Source: Humulus lupulus
Lineage: Eukaryota; Streptophyta; Magnoliopsida; Rosales; Cannabaceae
Assembly: GCF_963169125.1 (NCBI RefSeq)
Contig: NC_084795.1
Location: 144,311,766 to 144,375,765 of the forward strand
Reading direction: 5' to 3'
Length of the DNA stretch: 64,000 nucleotides
Every line of letters starts with the position of its first letter. Position 1 is the first letter of the stretch. Of the stretch, positions 10,330 through 19,686 are shown piece by piece. The translations under genes and the position numbers were made by a program. The notes under the pieces are model-generated. The model saw nothing but the letters and a program-made list of their open reading frames with translations. It was not told where the DNA came from and searched no databases.

Positions 10330-12049
10330 CCTTCTGAATGCAAGGGTGGTGGCTTTTGGTATGGTACCTCCTGGTATGTTGCCAAGTAAATCTCAGCCGT
10401 TGATGTGGTCAAGATCGTATAATTGGTAAACTGGGCTTGTAGGGTTGATGCTTAGCTAGTTTTCGGCGGGTGCTGACTTAGCTTTCTTTTCTCCACCCAG
10501 CTCGGCCCTTGAGCCGTTCTTATCCACCTTGAAAGTGGTCGGATGGTTTAGGCCTTTTTTTTTTCCTTCATGATAGCATCATCTAGCTTCTTGTATTTGT
10601 CGACTCAATCCAAGAACTCATGCAAGATGTTGATAGGGTTCGTGTATATACTATCCCACAAGGGACTATGATAAATTATTCCTGCCGAGATGGAAACGAA
10701 CTTCCCTTCATCTCCTACCGTGGATGCTTGATTTTCCTCTCTCATGAATCTTTGAATGTAGTCTTTTAGGGATTCATCTTTCCCTTGCTCAATGTCAGAT
10801 TGGCATAAAGTGGTTGAATCCGTCAGGCACTAAAGACCTTGCAGAATTCTTTCCTGAATTGCTCCCAGGAAGTGATGGATCCGGGTTTGAATTTCCAATA
10901 CCATTCCTGAGGTGAGTCAGAGAGAGTGGTAGGGAATACCCTGTACCTATAATCGTGCTCCACACCGAGTAACTCAATCTGAACCTCGAGCTTCCCAATG
11001 TGTCGTACTGGGTCCTCATTCCCAGTGTATGTAGGAAGTTTCAGCGTCTTGTATTTTAGTTGTGGTTGGGCAGCTTGGAACTTGGAACTGAAAGGACTCC
11101 CACTTCAATGAGCCAGCTCAATATCTGAAGGTTTCTTTGTTAGACCCTGAACAACCATAACGAGTGCATCTATTTGAGCATGCACTGCTGGTGGGATCGC
11201 TGCTCCAGGTGGGGTAGATGTCCCTGTTACCCACACCTGAGCGCTGGTCCTCCTGTTAATGACCTCTCTCAAATCCTGAGGTTTCACATCTTTCCCCAGC
11301 CTATCAAACACAGTATTGGTGTTATTCATAGGATCCTTTCCCTTGCAAGACTGAGGGTGTAGGGGTGGTAGGTCCACCTTGCCTCTGTCAATGCGACCCT
11401 ACCCCCGAGCCTCTCCTCCTACATGCTTTGAGATTTTGAGTGGCCATTTCCATTTTTGTCACGCCTCTTAGATCTTTGACGTTCATCTCCTACGTTTTAT
11501 CGGTCCCCCGGGGAGGGGACCTTTGGGTTGGTAATACTCCTACTACGAGATGAAGTGTTATTCTTCTTAGTCATTGAGGAGGCAGTCTGGGAAAGTGGTT
11601 CTGAGAGTGTCCTTGGGGTCCTACTCCTCCCTGGGAAGCTCTATTACTGTTGTCTTGGATTCCTGCTACTTTGGCCTGAGCCTCCCTCACCGCCTGAGCA
11701 GCAGCTTCAACGTTAGCTTGGGCTCACTAAGTAGCTGCCTCCAGAGCCACAACAACCTCCTAGTGTCTCTGGTCAGCTTCCTGCTCCCCTTGATCATTCT
11801 CTGGACTTGCTCATCTATCTCCCGTCGTTGTCGTTCCATAGTCGCCCTTTGGAGGGAAATTTCTGTAGCAAAGGCCTCCTGTCTTTCTAGAAATTGTGCC
11901 ATCTCCTCCTAGTGAGTATCATATGGATCTTCTGCATCAGGTTGGTCTCCAACCTCCACCCAAGGTTCGTTAATGGAATCGATGGGATTCTGAGTGTTGG
12001 AATCCCTAGGAGTCATGTTCTTTGTCTGATTGGGTTTTGGAGGCATCGT
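10330..12049 (-). pseudogene. gag of element A
   Basis: The likely start is MPPKPNQTKN at 12049; a stop follows near 11911. MAQFLERQEAFATEI (11902 down) is a charged coiled-coil-like segment. The middle reads VFDRLGKDVKPQDLREVIN (near 11300). The capsid-like core lies at 11060-10800 (LPTYTGNEDPVRHIGKLEVQ, SPQEWYWKFKPGSITSWEQF), followed by GKDESLKDYIQRFMRE near 10780. The C-terminal zinc motif found in B and C (FHxDxGHxTxEC) is lost in the deletion. It is the structural protein of the virus-like particle. Confidence 0.8.
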
Positions 12050-12081
12050 AAACTGATGAAAGTGTGTGTCTTGATTTCGTA

Positions 12082-12099
12082 CTCTCAATGAAAGCACCA
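12082..12099 (-). other. Primer binding site of element A
   Basis: On the minus strand TGGTGCTTTCATTGAG lies three bases inside the 5' LTR edge. The same site occurs in B (28181-28199), C (47832-47850) and E (55302-55320). I do not assign the tRNA. Confidence 0.8.
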
Positions 12100-12102
12100 A
12101 AA

Positions 12103-12289
12103 TTCTGACCTATGAAATTGGCCAATGGTCGTATGTACAGTATGCGACACCTTTTGCATGAAATAAATAGGATAAATGACATATTGCGATTATCTTAAAT
12201 AAACACACAGGAATTTTATAGTGGTTCAACCATGTTCTGATGAATAGTAATAACCTAATCCACTTAGTCTTTAGTATTGAATTACTTGA
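12103..12289 (-). mobile_element. 5' LTR of element A, inner fragment
   Basis: The fragment begins at the primer site (TTCTGACC, decayed from TGTTGACC) and shares 'aattttatagtggttcaac' with the B and C LTRs. It stops at CTTGA (12285-12289), which recurs at 29018-29022 where the rest of the LTR resumes. Element B inserted here. Confidence 0.85.
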
Positions 12290-13124
12290 TGTTGACCATA
12301 GATTTGGCCAACGACTAGTAGATGTCAAATCTACACTAAACCTTCAAGAGAAAAAACGACACTGATGAATTTTATAGTGGTTCAGCCCCAATGTGTTGGT
12401 AATAGCCTAGACCACTTAGAGTTACGATTTATAGATCTATACTAAAGATTAGATGAACCTGAGTCAACTGAGTTTCTTCAGTGTAAATAAAAAGAATACA
12501 ATACTTCTCTCAAAATACAAATACTCTCTTAGGAAAATCTGAATCTGAATCCCTAAATGATGTCATGAGCTCTGTATTTATAGGCCCAAGATCGTACAAA
12601 CCGAAATCCCTCATAATCGCGATCCTTCTATTACTCTCACAATATTTAGTTAATAATAATATTTAAAATATAACAATACACGACTTCTTTGGGATAATCT
12701 GAGAGATTCCTGTGTAGGCACGACTGATTCTAGTCTAAGCCATTGCTGGAATTTTGCTTGCATAACAATATTCTGTTCAGTAAGTCGACTCAAATCCTTG
12801 GAGAAAAACTGGTCGGCCAAAACACTTGACCGGTCAGCCATGCATTCCACTGGTCAGCCAAACATCTCATTGGTCGGCCAAGCACTCCTCTGGTCGGTCA
12901 AGCACATCACCGGTCGGCCAATCACCTCACTGGTCGGCCAAGCACTCCTCTGGTCGGTCAAGCACCTCACCGGTCGGCCATGCACCTCACCGGTCGGCCA
13001 TGCACCTCACCGGTCGGCCAAACACCTATCTGGTCGGCCGGAGCAGGTAACTGATCAGTCAAGTATCTCTTGCCACTTGTCACTTTTATTGCCACGTCAT
13101 CATTTTCAAATTTTGGGGATAACA
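12290..13124 (-). mobile_element. 3' LTR of element B
   Basis: 835 bp, preceded on the minus strand by a polypurine tract. It matches the 5' LTR (28203-29017, 815 bp) along its whole length with scattered substitutions; the 20-bp length difference equals one U3 repeat unit. A minus-strand TATA box (TATAAATA) lies at 12575-12582. Plus-strand ORFs over 12798-13193 only read the repeat array. Confidence 0.93.
12811..13047 (-). repeat. 20-bp GGTCGGCC tandem array, 12 units (3' LTR U3)
   Basis: About twelve 20-bp units centred on GGTCGGCC(A/G)A, often followed by GCACCTCAC. In element sense they lie in U3, upstream of the TATA box, as enhancer-like repeats do. The 5' LTR copy (28724-28940) has about eleven. 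Confidence 0.9.
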
Positions 13125-13169
13125 TTTGCCCCCCAAGTTTATTATATGATATACTCACATAATAAACTT
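13125..13169 (-). other. 3' polypurine tract with adjacent hairpin, element B
   Basis: The minus strand reads CTTGGGGGGCAAA directly before the LTR start at 13124. Next to it, AAGTTTATTAT (13135-13145) and ATAATAAACTT (13159-13169) form a perfect 11-bp hairpin. The same tract-plus-hairpin arrangement recurs at 17641-17683 and in element C. Confidence 0.85.
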
Positions 13170-13352
13170 TTTTCTCCACTGCTGACGGCATAGAAAAAAA
13201 AACTAACTTTACACATTCTCCTGCCTCTGCAACAAACCACGACGTCCTACAGACCACAATCACTGTAATTAACTGCTCCCAATCGTGGGGGAGAGAATAT
13301 ACCCAAGAGAATTCCAAGAGTCTAAGAATAAGTGACAATTTCCACTTTTCCC

Positions 13353-13360
13353 TTTAAATA
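13353..13360 (+). promoter_or_regulatory. TATA-like box for the antisense gene of B
   Basis: CCCTTTAAATAGACCC, about 228 bp inside the 3' LTR edge on the plus strand. Element C has TATAAATA at 34533-34540, 224 bp inside its own LTR edge. A non-coding leader with CT-rich and CA-rich words follows in both. Confidence 0.55.
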
Positions 13361-13364
13361 GACC

Positions 13365-14657
13365 CATAAGTGTGCTCACCACTCACAAGCAAAAAGAAAA
13401 CCAAAAAGGCTCTCAAACCTCTTCATTTCCCTTTGGTCGTGACTTCCCATAGTTCTTCCCCCTCTTGGCCGAAAACCTCCAAGAATTTCAAGAAGGGCTT
13501 CAATTTTCTTCAAGCAAATCCAAGGGTTCCTCAAGAAATAAACACATTCGGATAAGCTCTTCTTCCTCATCTCTATTTATGGTTTTTTCTCTCTCTTAAA
13601 GCCAAAGAAAACTTGTAGGCTGAAACCCCCATTGAAAATACACCCATGAATTTGAGTTTGAATCCTTGATGAATGATGCATATTGTGGCTATTTTGATGT
13701 AGTTTAGGCTACGGGTAAATCAATCTTGTCTCCAATTTCATGAAAATTTGAAGAAAAACTAATTTTTCACCCCAAATTGCATATTTGGGTTTATGGGTAT
13801 TTGATGAGTACCTAGGATCCTTAGAACTCTATAAACCTTTCAAATCCCACACTTTGATCTTGTTGTAGTGTACTTTGAGTGAGAAAAATGTGTTTGTGTC
13901 TATGCCCTTTGATATTTGGGTCTTCTCGAAAATGGTCTATTAGGGAGTATGCCCATGGCCGATCGGTCATTTCCCCATTTTTGAATATTCGGACATGCCC
14001 CTAAACCGATTGGGCATGCCTCCTCCTGCTCGGACACAAACTCATTTGGCTCGAACTTGTGCCCCACCGATCGAACACCACAGACTAGCCCCAGCCCCTC
14101 AGATGCCCACCTCATCTACCCGGATCAGCACCTAGCCGATCGGAGACATGGCCCAACCGCTCGGACCAGCATCCAACTGCTCCTCGGAACCAAGGCGGAG
14201 CTTCTTGGATGCACGCCTAATGTAGCTCCTCAGCATCTGCCTCCTCAGATGCGCGCATACAGAACCAAGCCGCTCGGACACCATGCGCGTCTGCTCAGAC
14301 GCAACCCCAACCGCTCGGGCACCACGCACTACCTCTTGGACGCACACACCCAGCCGCTCAGACACCTGCCACCATCCGCTCGGACGCTACATGGAACATT
14401 CGGAGGACACGCCCATCCGCTCGAGCACACACCTACCTGACCGGTCATGCACATGCATTCACTCGGACACATGAATGCCCCAAAGCATTTGGGCTTGCAA
14501 AATGTATTTTTCCCTCATGAACTTTTCTTTTGGGGAGAAAAACATATTGTTACTACCTAGATGAATATATTTCGAGCAGTAAATAAATGTTTTTCCTTTG
14601 CACTGATTAATTTATGTTTGTTTGGTTACTCACCTCCCCATACTTTCTTTTTTGTAG
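13365..14657 (+). other. Leader and first intron of antisense gene B, with CGCTCGGAC repeats
   Basis: The leader runs to about 13551, where ATTCGGATAAGC sits at the place of C's intact splice donor (34701, GTAAGT); the B donor is decayed. A pyrimidine-rich acceptor ending TTTTTTGTAG lies at 14645-14657. Between them, 13950-14470 is GC-rich and full of short degenerate repeats of (C/A)CCGCTCGGACAC type. Plus- and minus-strand ORFs in this array are repeat artefacts. No protein domain is seen. Confidence 0.5.
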
Positions 14658-16060
14658 ATAAATCACATCAACTATAGGGGAGGTGACAACCATACAAACC
14701 TTGACACTTCAATTCCACAATCAAGCGATACTCCTCAAAGTAGCGACTCTTCATCCAAGTCTCCTAGCAGTCGCACCCCCGAAGATCGCCTTTGCCGCCT
14801 TAAAAATATCCTTCCCCGGTCAGCCTTATATTTCCTTCACGAAGAAAAATTTCTCAACCAACAGGCTGAACATCCAGAAATGAGGGTGAAGAAATCCAAC
14901 CGACTTCCTCAGGACCAAGACCCTCAGGTGGCTTGCAGAGTGGCACAGAAGGTAGTGGAACGTAGCAAAGTCCAAACTGCGGCTTCTTCAAGAACGCCTC
15001 GCCAGATACAAAAACCCAGCAAACCTCGGAGAAAAATCATTCAGAAATTTACCACCGAGATTCAACAATTAGCTGTTCAAAAACCAAGAAAAAACGGAGA
15101 TGAAACACCCTCTTGGTTCACTGCCAAACCTTCTAAACTTAACCCCTGCATTTTTGACAAACACATTCAAGCTTCGGGCTTGAAAGGGGTTAATGTGATA
15201 TGCCCACGTCCTTATCAGAGAGCCAACAAGCTTGGTGGACCTTACTGTGCCTAGTCTAGGTACCATGTATTCGCAGGAGCTACTATTCTGCTGCACCCTT
15301 TCTTCTGGTCAGTAGCGGATTACTTCAATGTCTCTCCTTTCTAAATTGCTCCCAATGGAATTCAGGCATTGTCCGCTTTATACATTCTATACTTCTTGCA
15401 AGCTTGGGATCCACCCACACCTCATGAAGTGCACTACCTCTTCGACTTTAGGACCAACCCAAGCCACAAGAATACAGGTTTTTTCCACCTATTCAACAGG
15501 CACAAAGGGATCAAATACCTCCACGGTATTGCTCATAAATTAAATCCCAAAAAATACTATACAGAGTATTTTCTGACTTTAGATATTAAGGCCAACAACT
15601 TAGCCTTCACACATGCAGGTCCGTTTCACCAACCTCTACCTACCAAGTAAATGTGTTCCCAAGTAGAAGAATTAACCAACATGTCCACCGAGGAGAAGAA
15701 TGTAAAAGAGTTGGTTAACGTGGACAATCTTCAGATGGTGGGGCTGTTACCAAGCAACCAAAACATCATAGGAGAAAGCACTATTGAGGAAGCGAATGCA
15801 ACTAACCAATCCAACGTTGACACTGAACTAGTGACCGATCAGTTTTCTCCTGAACCATCCCCCTACTCTCGCAGATCAGGCGACCTTATTATTAGGGAAC
15901 CCCTTCTAGAGGACCAGCGTAGACGTGTCATCCCTACACAACCTAGAAAAGGAAAGACCGTTGAGCTCCATAGGGACTTGAGCTCATCATCTGAAGAAGA
16001 GGACGACTTTCTTGATCAAATCCTAAATTCAGGTTCAGTAGCCATAGTTTGATGTTTGGT
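14658..16060 (+). pseudogene. Antisense gene of element B, main exon (Transposase_28-like)
   Basis: One frame runs from the acceptor at 14657 to 16052 with three stops (15252-15254, near 15343, 15648-15650); the first Met is at 14880. It aligns with element C's product: GATILLHPFFWSVADYFNVSPF, ALYILYFLQAWDPPTPHEVHYLFD, YYTEYFLTLDIKANNLAFTHAG. The block LHPFF...PNG...PTPHE...YLFD resembles the plant family called 'putative gypsy type transposon' (Transposase_28). It continues with SVEEKNVKELV-like and IREPLLE motifs, a basic PRKGK and an acidic SSSEEEDD stretch. It is transcribed opposite to gag-pol; its biochemical role is not known to me. The family name is a recognition call without a database search. 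Confidence 0.75.
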
Positions 16061-16183
16061 TATAAGTAATTTTCCTCGAATATGGTTGTACAAAATCTAT
16101 AGAGTTGTCTGGTAGTAGTAAAAATATTTATCTACATATTGCTCCAATTTTTACTAAAAAATCTTGTGTTCACTCTTTTGCAG

Positions 16184-17150
16184 ATTCAGAGATGTTCAAG
16201 CAATTCAACACCACCCTTGCCCAAAAGAGGAAACCTGGGGAGGGAAATGGCTCAAATCCTCCAAAGAAAGTTCCAAGGACAATACCGACCAACCAGGGAA
16301 GACAACCCGAGCAACCCATCACGATCCCGCAGCTGACTCCCTCATCAATTTCTCACTCTGCGAGTTTAACCCCCACTCGCTTGACTGGCTTAAGTGAGCC
16401 CCTTCATATCGCTGGCAACATTGGGAAGGAATTGCTTGAGCAAACTCTTCACGATGCTTCAACAATTCAAAGCTTTGAATCTCTGCCTCGGCTCAGTGTT
16501 GAAGTCGTCCTGCAAAGGGGGCTTGCCCAACTGATGAATGTAAGTATTTTATCATATGACATCCCACTTTGTTATTATTTGCTTTTACTTGTAGTAACAT
16601 TCTGTTTTCCACTGCAGTCGCTTATTACAATCAGCCATGCTCAGCACCGAGCAGTAGACTACAAGGAGTTGATCAAGGTCTTCAATGATCAGCTGGTGGA
16701 AGCCCAAACCAAAGTAGAAACTCTAACTTCCTTTGAAAAGGATCTCAGATCCAAGGTTGAGCAGGTGGAGAAGACCATTGCCGAGTGGGATGGATCTCTT
16801 AGGGAGCTAGCTGACGAAAACCAAAAATAAATTCAACTTAACAAGACGTTGACTAATCATCTAGAGAGACTGACTTGTGAGAACGAGGAGCTGAAGCGAG
16901 AAAAGGAAATCGATCTCGCTCGCTACGAGGAGATTTGTTTCAACTGCTTCTACCAGGTATGGAAGTTGAACAAACCCCTCAACCTCGACTTTCTCACAGA
17001 GGAGGACAAGGCAGAAGAACTTGCCAAGTGCGAGGTAAGGGCTGCTGAGGAAGCAGCCAATCCTGCTGGTGTTGCGCCCTTTTCTCCTACGTTATCATTC
17101 CGACCAGAGGAAGCTAATGATGCCGAGGTTGGTGTTGATCAACACGTGTG
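16184..17150 (+). pseudogene. Antisense gene of element B, 3' exons (coiled coil, CFYxxWK)
   Basis: An acceptor (TTTTGCAG, 16176-16183) precedes MFKQFNTTLAQKRKPG at 16193. A canonical intron lies at 16540-16617 (GTAAGT...CTGCAG, 78 bp, in phase, so the ORF also reads through it). The next exon is a long charged helix (KELIKVFNDQLVEAQTKV, VEQVEKTIAEWDGS), interrupted by one TAA near 16828. It ends with YEEICFNCFYQVWKLNKPLN and a CEVRAAEEA tail; stop near 17149. Element C has the same end: CFYMFWKYNPKVDFSYL. A structural, multimerising role is an inference from the coiled coil. Confidence 0.7.
16540..16617 (+). other. Intron in antisense gene B
   Basis: Donor AAT|GTAAGTATTT and acceptor TTCCACTGCAG|TC. 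The exon junction aligns with element C's intron 37141-37223. Length is 78 bp with a T-rich 3' half. Confidence 0.7.
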
Positions 17151-17640
17151 ACCATCCGACCAGGGAGTCCATTAGCCGACCAGTAAGTATTTGGCCGACC
17201 AGAGAATCCCTCATCCGACCAGTAGACACTTATTTTGTATTTTGTTTTTATACTTTGCTTGTATGGCTTAGCTGTTGGCATGAACACTTTACTTTTTAGA
17301 CTCGAGTCATTTAAAAGTTTATTTTGATAGATGCCTTACATTTTCATATGATTACTTAGTTTTCTAACTTAGAAATTCTAAAAATTTCATAAGTCACTAC
17401 TAAGTATGCTTTCTCACATTCTTATTGCTCTAACGTTTTATGAGCATAGCGTTTTCTTTACACACGAATAGTTGTTCTTAACATAAAATTTTGAAAAAAT
17501 TCCAAGTTACTTAAGCTTTGTAAAAAAAGTTAGCTTAATGGCCTTTTTTGACTTCAAAAATTTACAAGTCAGCCTAAAAACAAATATCTTTGCTCGTGTT
17601 CTGATTTCTTGTGTTGACTTATATACCAGTATACCCTACG
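17151..17640. other. Spacer between convergent genes of B
   Basis: Starts with four short repeats of a CCGACCAGnnAG type (17154-17222), then AT-rich sequence. It would serve as the 3' UTR of the antisense gene. No coding sequence is seen. Confidence 0.5.
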
Positions 17641-17683
17641 TGCCCCCCAAGTGATTAAGGGTTGAAAAATCCTTAATCACTTG
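17641..17683. promoter_or_regulatory. Hairpin plus C6/G6 tract between convergent genes, element B
   Basis: TGCCCCCC is followed by a perfect 13-bp stem: CAAGTGATTAAGG (17648-17660) with CCTTAATCACTTG (17671-17683), loop of 10. It lies between the antisense gene end (17150) and the pol end (18124). On the minus strand it looks like a second polypurine tract (CTTGGGGGGCA). Confidence 0.8.
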
Positions 17684-18123
17684 CTACTTGACCGAATTTG
17701 TCTGAGCAATTATTACTCGTGAAACACATTGAATATAAAGAGGATATTTCAGCAGTTAAACACTGCAAAAACATTCGACCATTTAAACGCTGGCCATTTA
17801 TCTGATGGATACCGACTAGTTGAACACTGCCCGATTTTTTCCTTTTAGAAAACCTTTTTTGTTTTAAAATGTACTGATAGTTGAACACGGCCAAAGTAAG
17901 AATAATCAACACATATGAAAAATTTGTAGCAAGATTCGACCGCGCTGCACGTGATCTCTTTTATTACTCTTAAAAAAAAGGACAAAGCGTGTCTAATTAC
18001 GAGTCTCAAACAAAATAAAATTGTTCAAAAATAAAATGATTGGTTAGCAAATAGCCAGTTCACAAACAAACTTAAATAACAAGTTAAACACTTGAAACTA
18101 AGATACTGCTTTGTAAGCAGTAT
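17684..18123. other. AT-rich 3' UTR of pol, element B
   Basis: No coding sequence or repeat family is recognised between the hairpin and the end of integrase. Confidence 0.4.
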
Positions 18124-19429
18124 TTATTGATAATATTTCCTCAAGTGCTCGCCATTCCAATAGTTCCTGATCAGCTCTCCATTTAATCGAGAAAGTTTGT
18201 AAGTGCCGGGTTGTAAGACTTGCTCAATCTGATACGGTCCCTCCCAATTTGGTCCTAGCACTCCATCTGCCGGGTCTCTAATGAACACCTTTTTGAGGAC
18301 CAAATCTCCGACCTGGAACTTTCAATCTCTAACTCTGGAATTAAAATAGCGGGCCACTTTTTGCTGATGGGCAGTAACTCTCAAGTTTTCTTTTTCTCGT
18401 CTTTCTTCAAAAAAATCCAAAGATTCAGCTAACAACTGGTGATTCTCCTCCTAGTCATATGTGGTTCTCCGATGAGATGGGGGGTCTACTTCGACAGGCA
18501 ACATGGCTTCATATCCATATGCCAAGGAAAAATGGGTATGACCAGTTGCTGTCCAGGCAGTAGTCCTGTATGACCAAAGGACATCTGGCAATTCTTCCGC
18601 CCAAGCACCCTTAGCTCGTTCTAGATGATTTTTTAGAGTATCCCTCAAAGTCTTATTTACGACTTCAACCTACCCATTGGCTTGCGGATTAGCTACCAAA
18701 CAGAAACTTTTCGTAATGCCATGCCTACTGCAGAAATCGGTAAACAAGTCACTATCAAACTGAGTGCCATTTTTAGAGACTATCTTCTTGGGCAAACCAT
18801 AGCGACATATTATATTCTTAACTACAAAATCTAACACTTTCTTTGAGGTTATAATTGCTAGTGGTTCGGCTTCGGTCCACTTGGTGAAGTAATCCACAAC
18901 AACTACTACAAACTGTACTCCTCCTTTTCCTTTGTGTATTTTCCCGATCAGATCAATGCCCCATAATACAAAAGGCCATGGACTCTACATCTGCTTCAAG
19001 AAATTCGGAGGTGCCCTGGGTACTTTAGAAAATCTCTGGCATTTATCACACTTCTTCACATACTCCATAGAATCCTCATTCATTGTAGGCCAGAAAAATC
19101 CTTGCCGCAAAATCTTTTTGGATAGACTTTGGCCCCCAGCATGATCTCTGCAGAACCCCTCGTGCACTTCGATCAGTAAGTTTTTCGACTAGTCGGGTGC
19201 TATGCATCTTAGAAGTGGCATAGAGTACCCTCTTCTATACAATACCCCATCCATCATAATATACCTAGCAGCTTGCCTCATAATCTTCTTAGCTTCATTA
19301 CCATTATCTGGTAGGACTCCTTGCTGAAGGTAAGTAATGATGTGTGTCATCCAAGTGTCAGCTATTGTGATGGGCATGGCTTCTCGTCCATTAATACTCG
19401 GTTCTGCCAAGTATTCCACTGGTACTATA
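18124..19429 (-). pseudogene. Integrase of element B
   Basis: Reads from about 19429 down to a stop at 18124. The zinc domain is EVHEGFCRDHAGGQ with CDKCQRF (near 19160-19040). The core has WGIDLIGK (first Asp), then SKNGTQFDSDLF where relatives have SDNGTQF, so the second catalytic Asp is Lys, then NGQVEVVNKTL (Glu). The C-terminus reads VLGPNWEGPYQIEQVLQPGTYKL and ends EHLRKYYQ. Stops interrupt it near 19190, 18985, 18448 and 18320. Tat integrases have no chromodomain, and none is seen. Confidence 0.87.
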
Positions 19430-19686
19430 TTCAAAGTTTCAGCATCTTTTGCACAAGCCAATTTTGCTAGAGCGTCTGCAATTGAGTTTTGCTCCCGTGG
19501 TACCAGTTTAATAGTATACTCCTCGAATTGTGCAAGCAGGTCCTTGGTTTTATTCAAGTATGCCATCATGCGCAAACCCCTTGCTTGATATTCCCCTAAT
19601 ACTTGGTTGACCACCAATTGGGAATCACTGTTTACTTCAACCGACCGAGCACGAACAACTCTAGCCATGCGCAAGCCTGCTAGGAG
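19430..19686 (-). pseudogene. Second RNase H of element B, C-terminal part
   Basis: Contains VNSDSQLVVNQVLGEYQARG (Asp), then VPREQNSIADALAKLACAKDAETLNIVPVEYL. It is separated from the N-terminal half (21576-21745) by an inserted 1.9-kb LTR. Confidence 0.85.

Larger units (their letters stand above)
7294..12289 (-). mobile_element. Tat-clade gypsy element A, internally deleted; 5' LTR continues at 29018
   Basis: Minus-strand element. Reading from 12103 downward: 5' LTR edge, primer site (12082-12099), gag (12049-10330), RT-RNase H (10325-9031), a second RNase H (9030-8519), minisatellite (8452-7863), hairpin/polypurine-like module (7540-7579), and a tail with GGCCGACC repeats up to the Tekay LTR edge. 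Protease, integrase and the antisense gene seen in B and C are absent, and no clear 3' LTR is recognisable. Its 5' LTR is split by element B at 12289/29018. It is a defective deletion derivative. Confidence 0.8.

Noticed and set aside
12798..13193. Plus-strand ORF of 131 codons with repeating GRPxTSxVGQ-like peptide
   Set aside because: It only translates the 20-bp U3 array on the strand opposite to the LTR.
14057..14474. Plus- and minus-strand ORFs of 63-127 codons, Arg/Pro/Ser rich
   Set aside because: They read the GC-rich CGCTCGGAC repeats in several frames at once, with no domain and no counterpart in element C.
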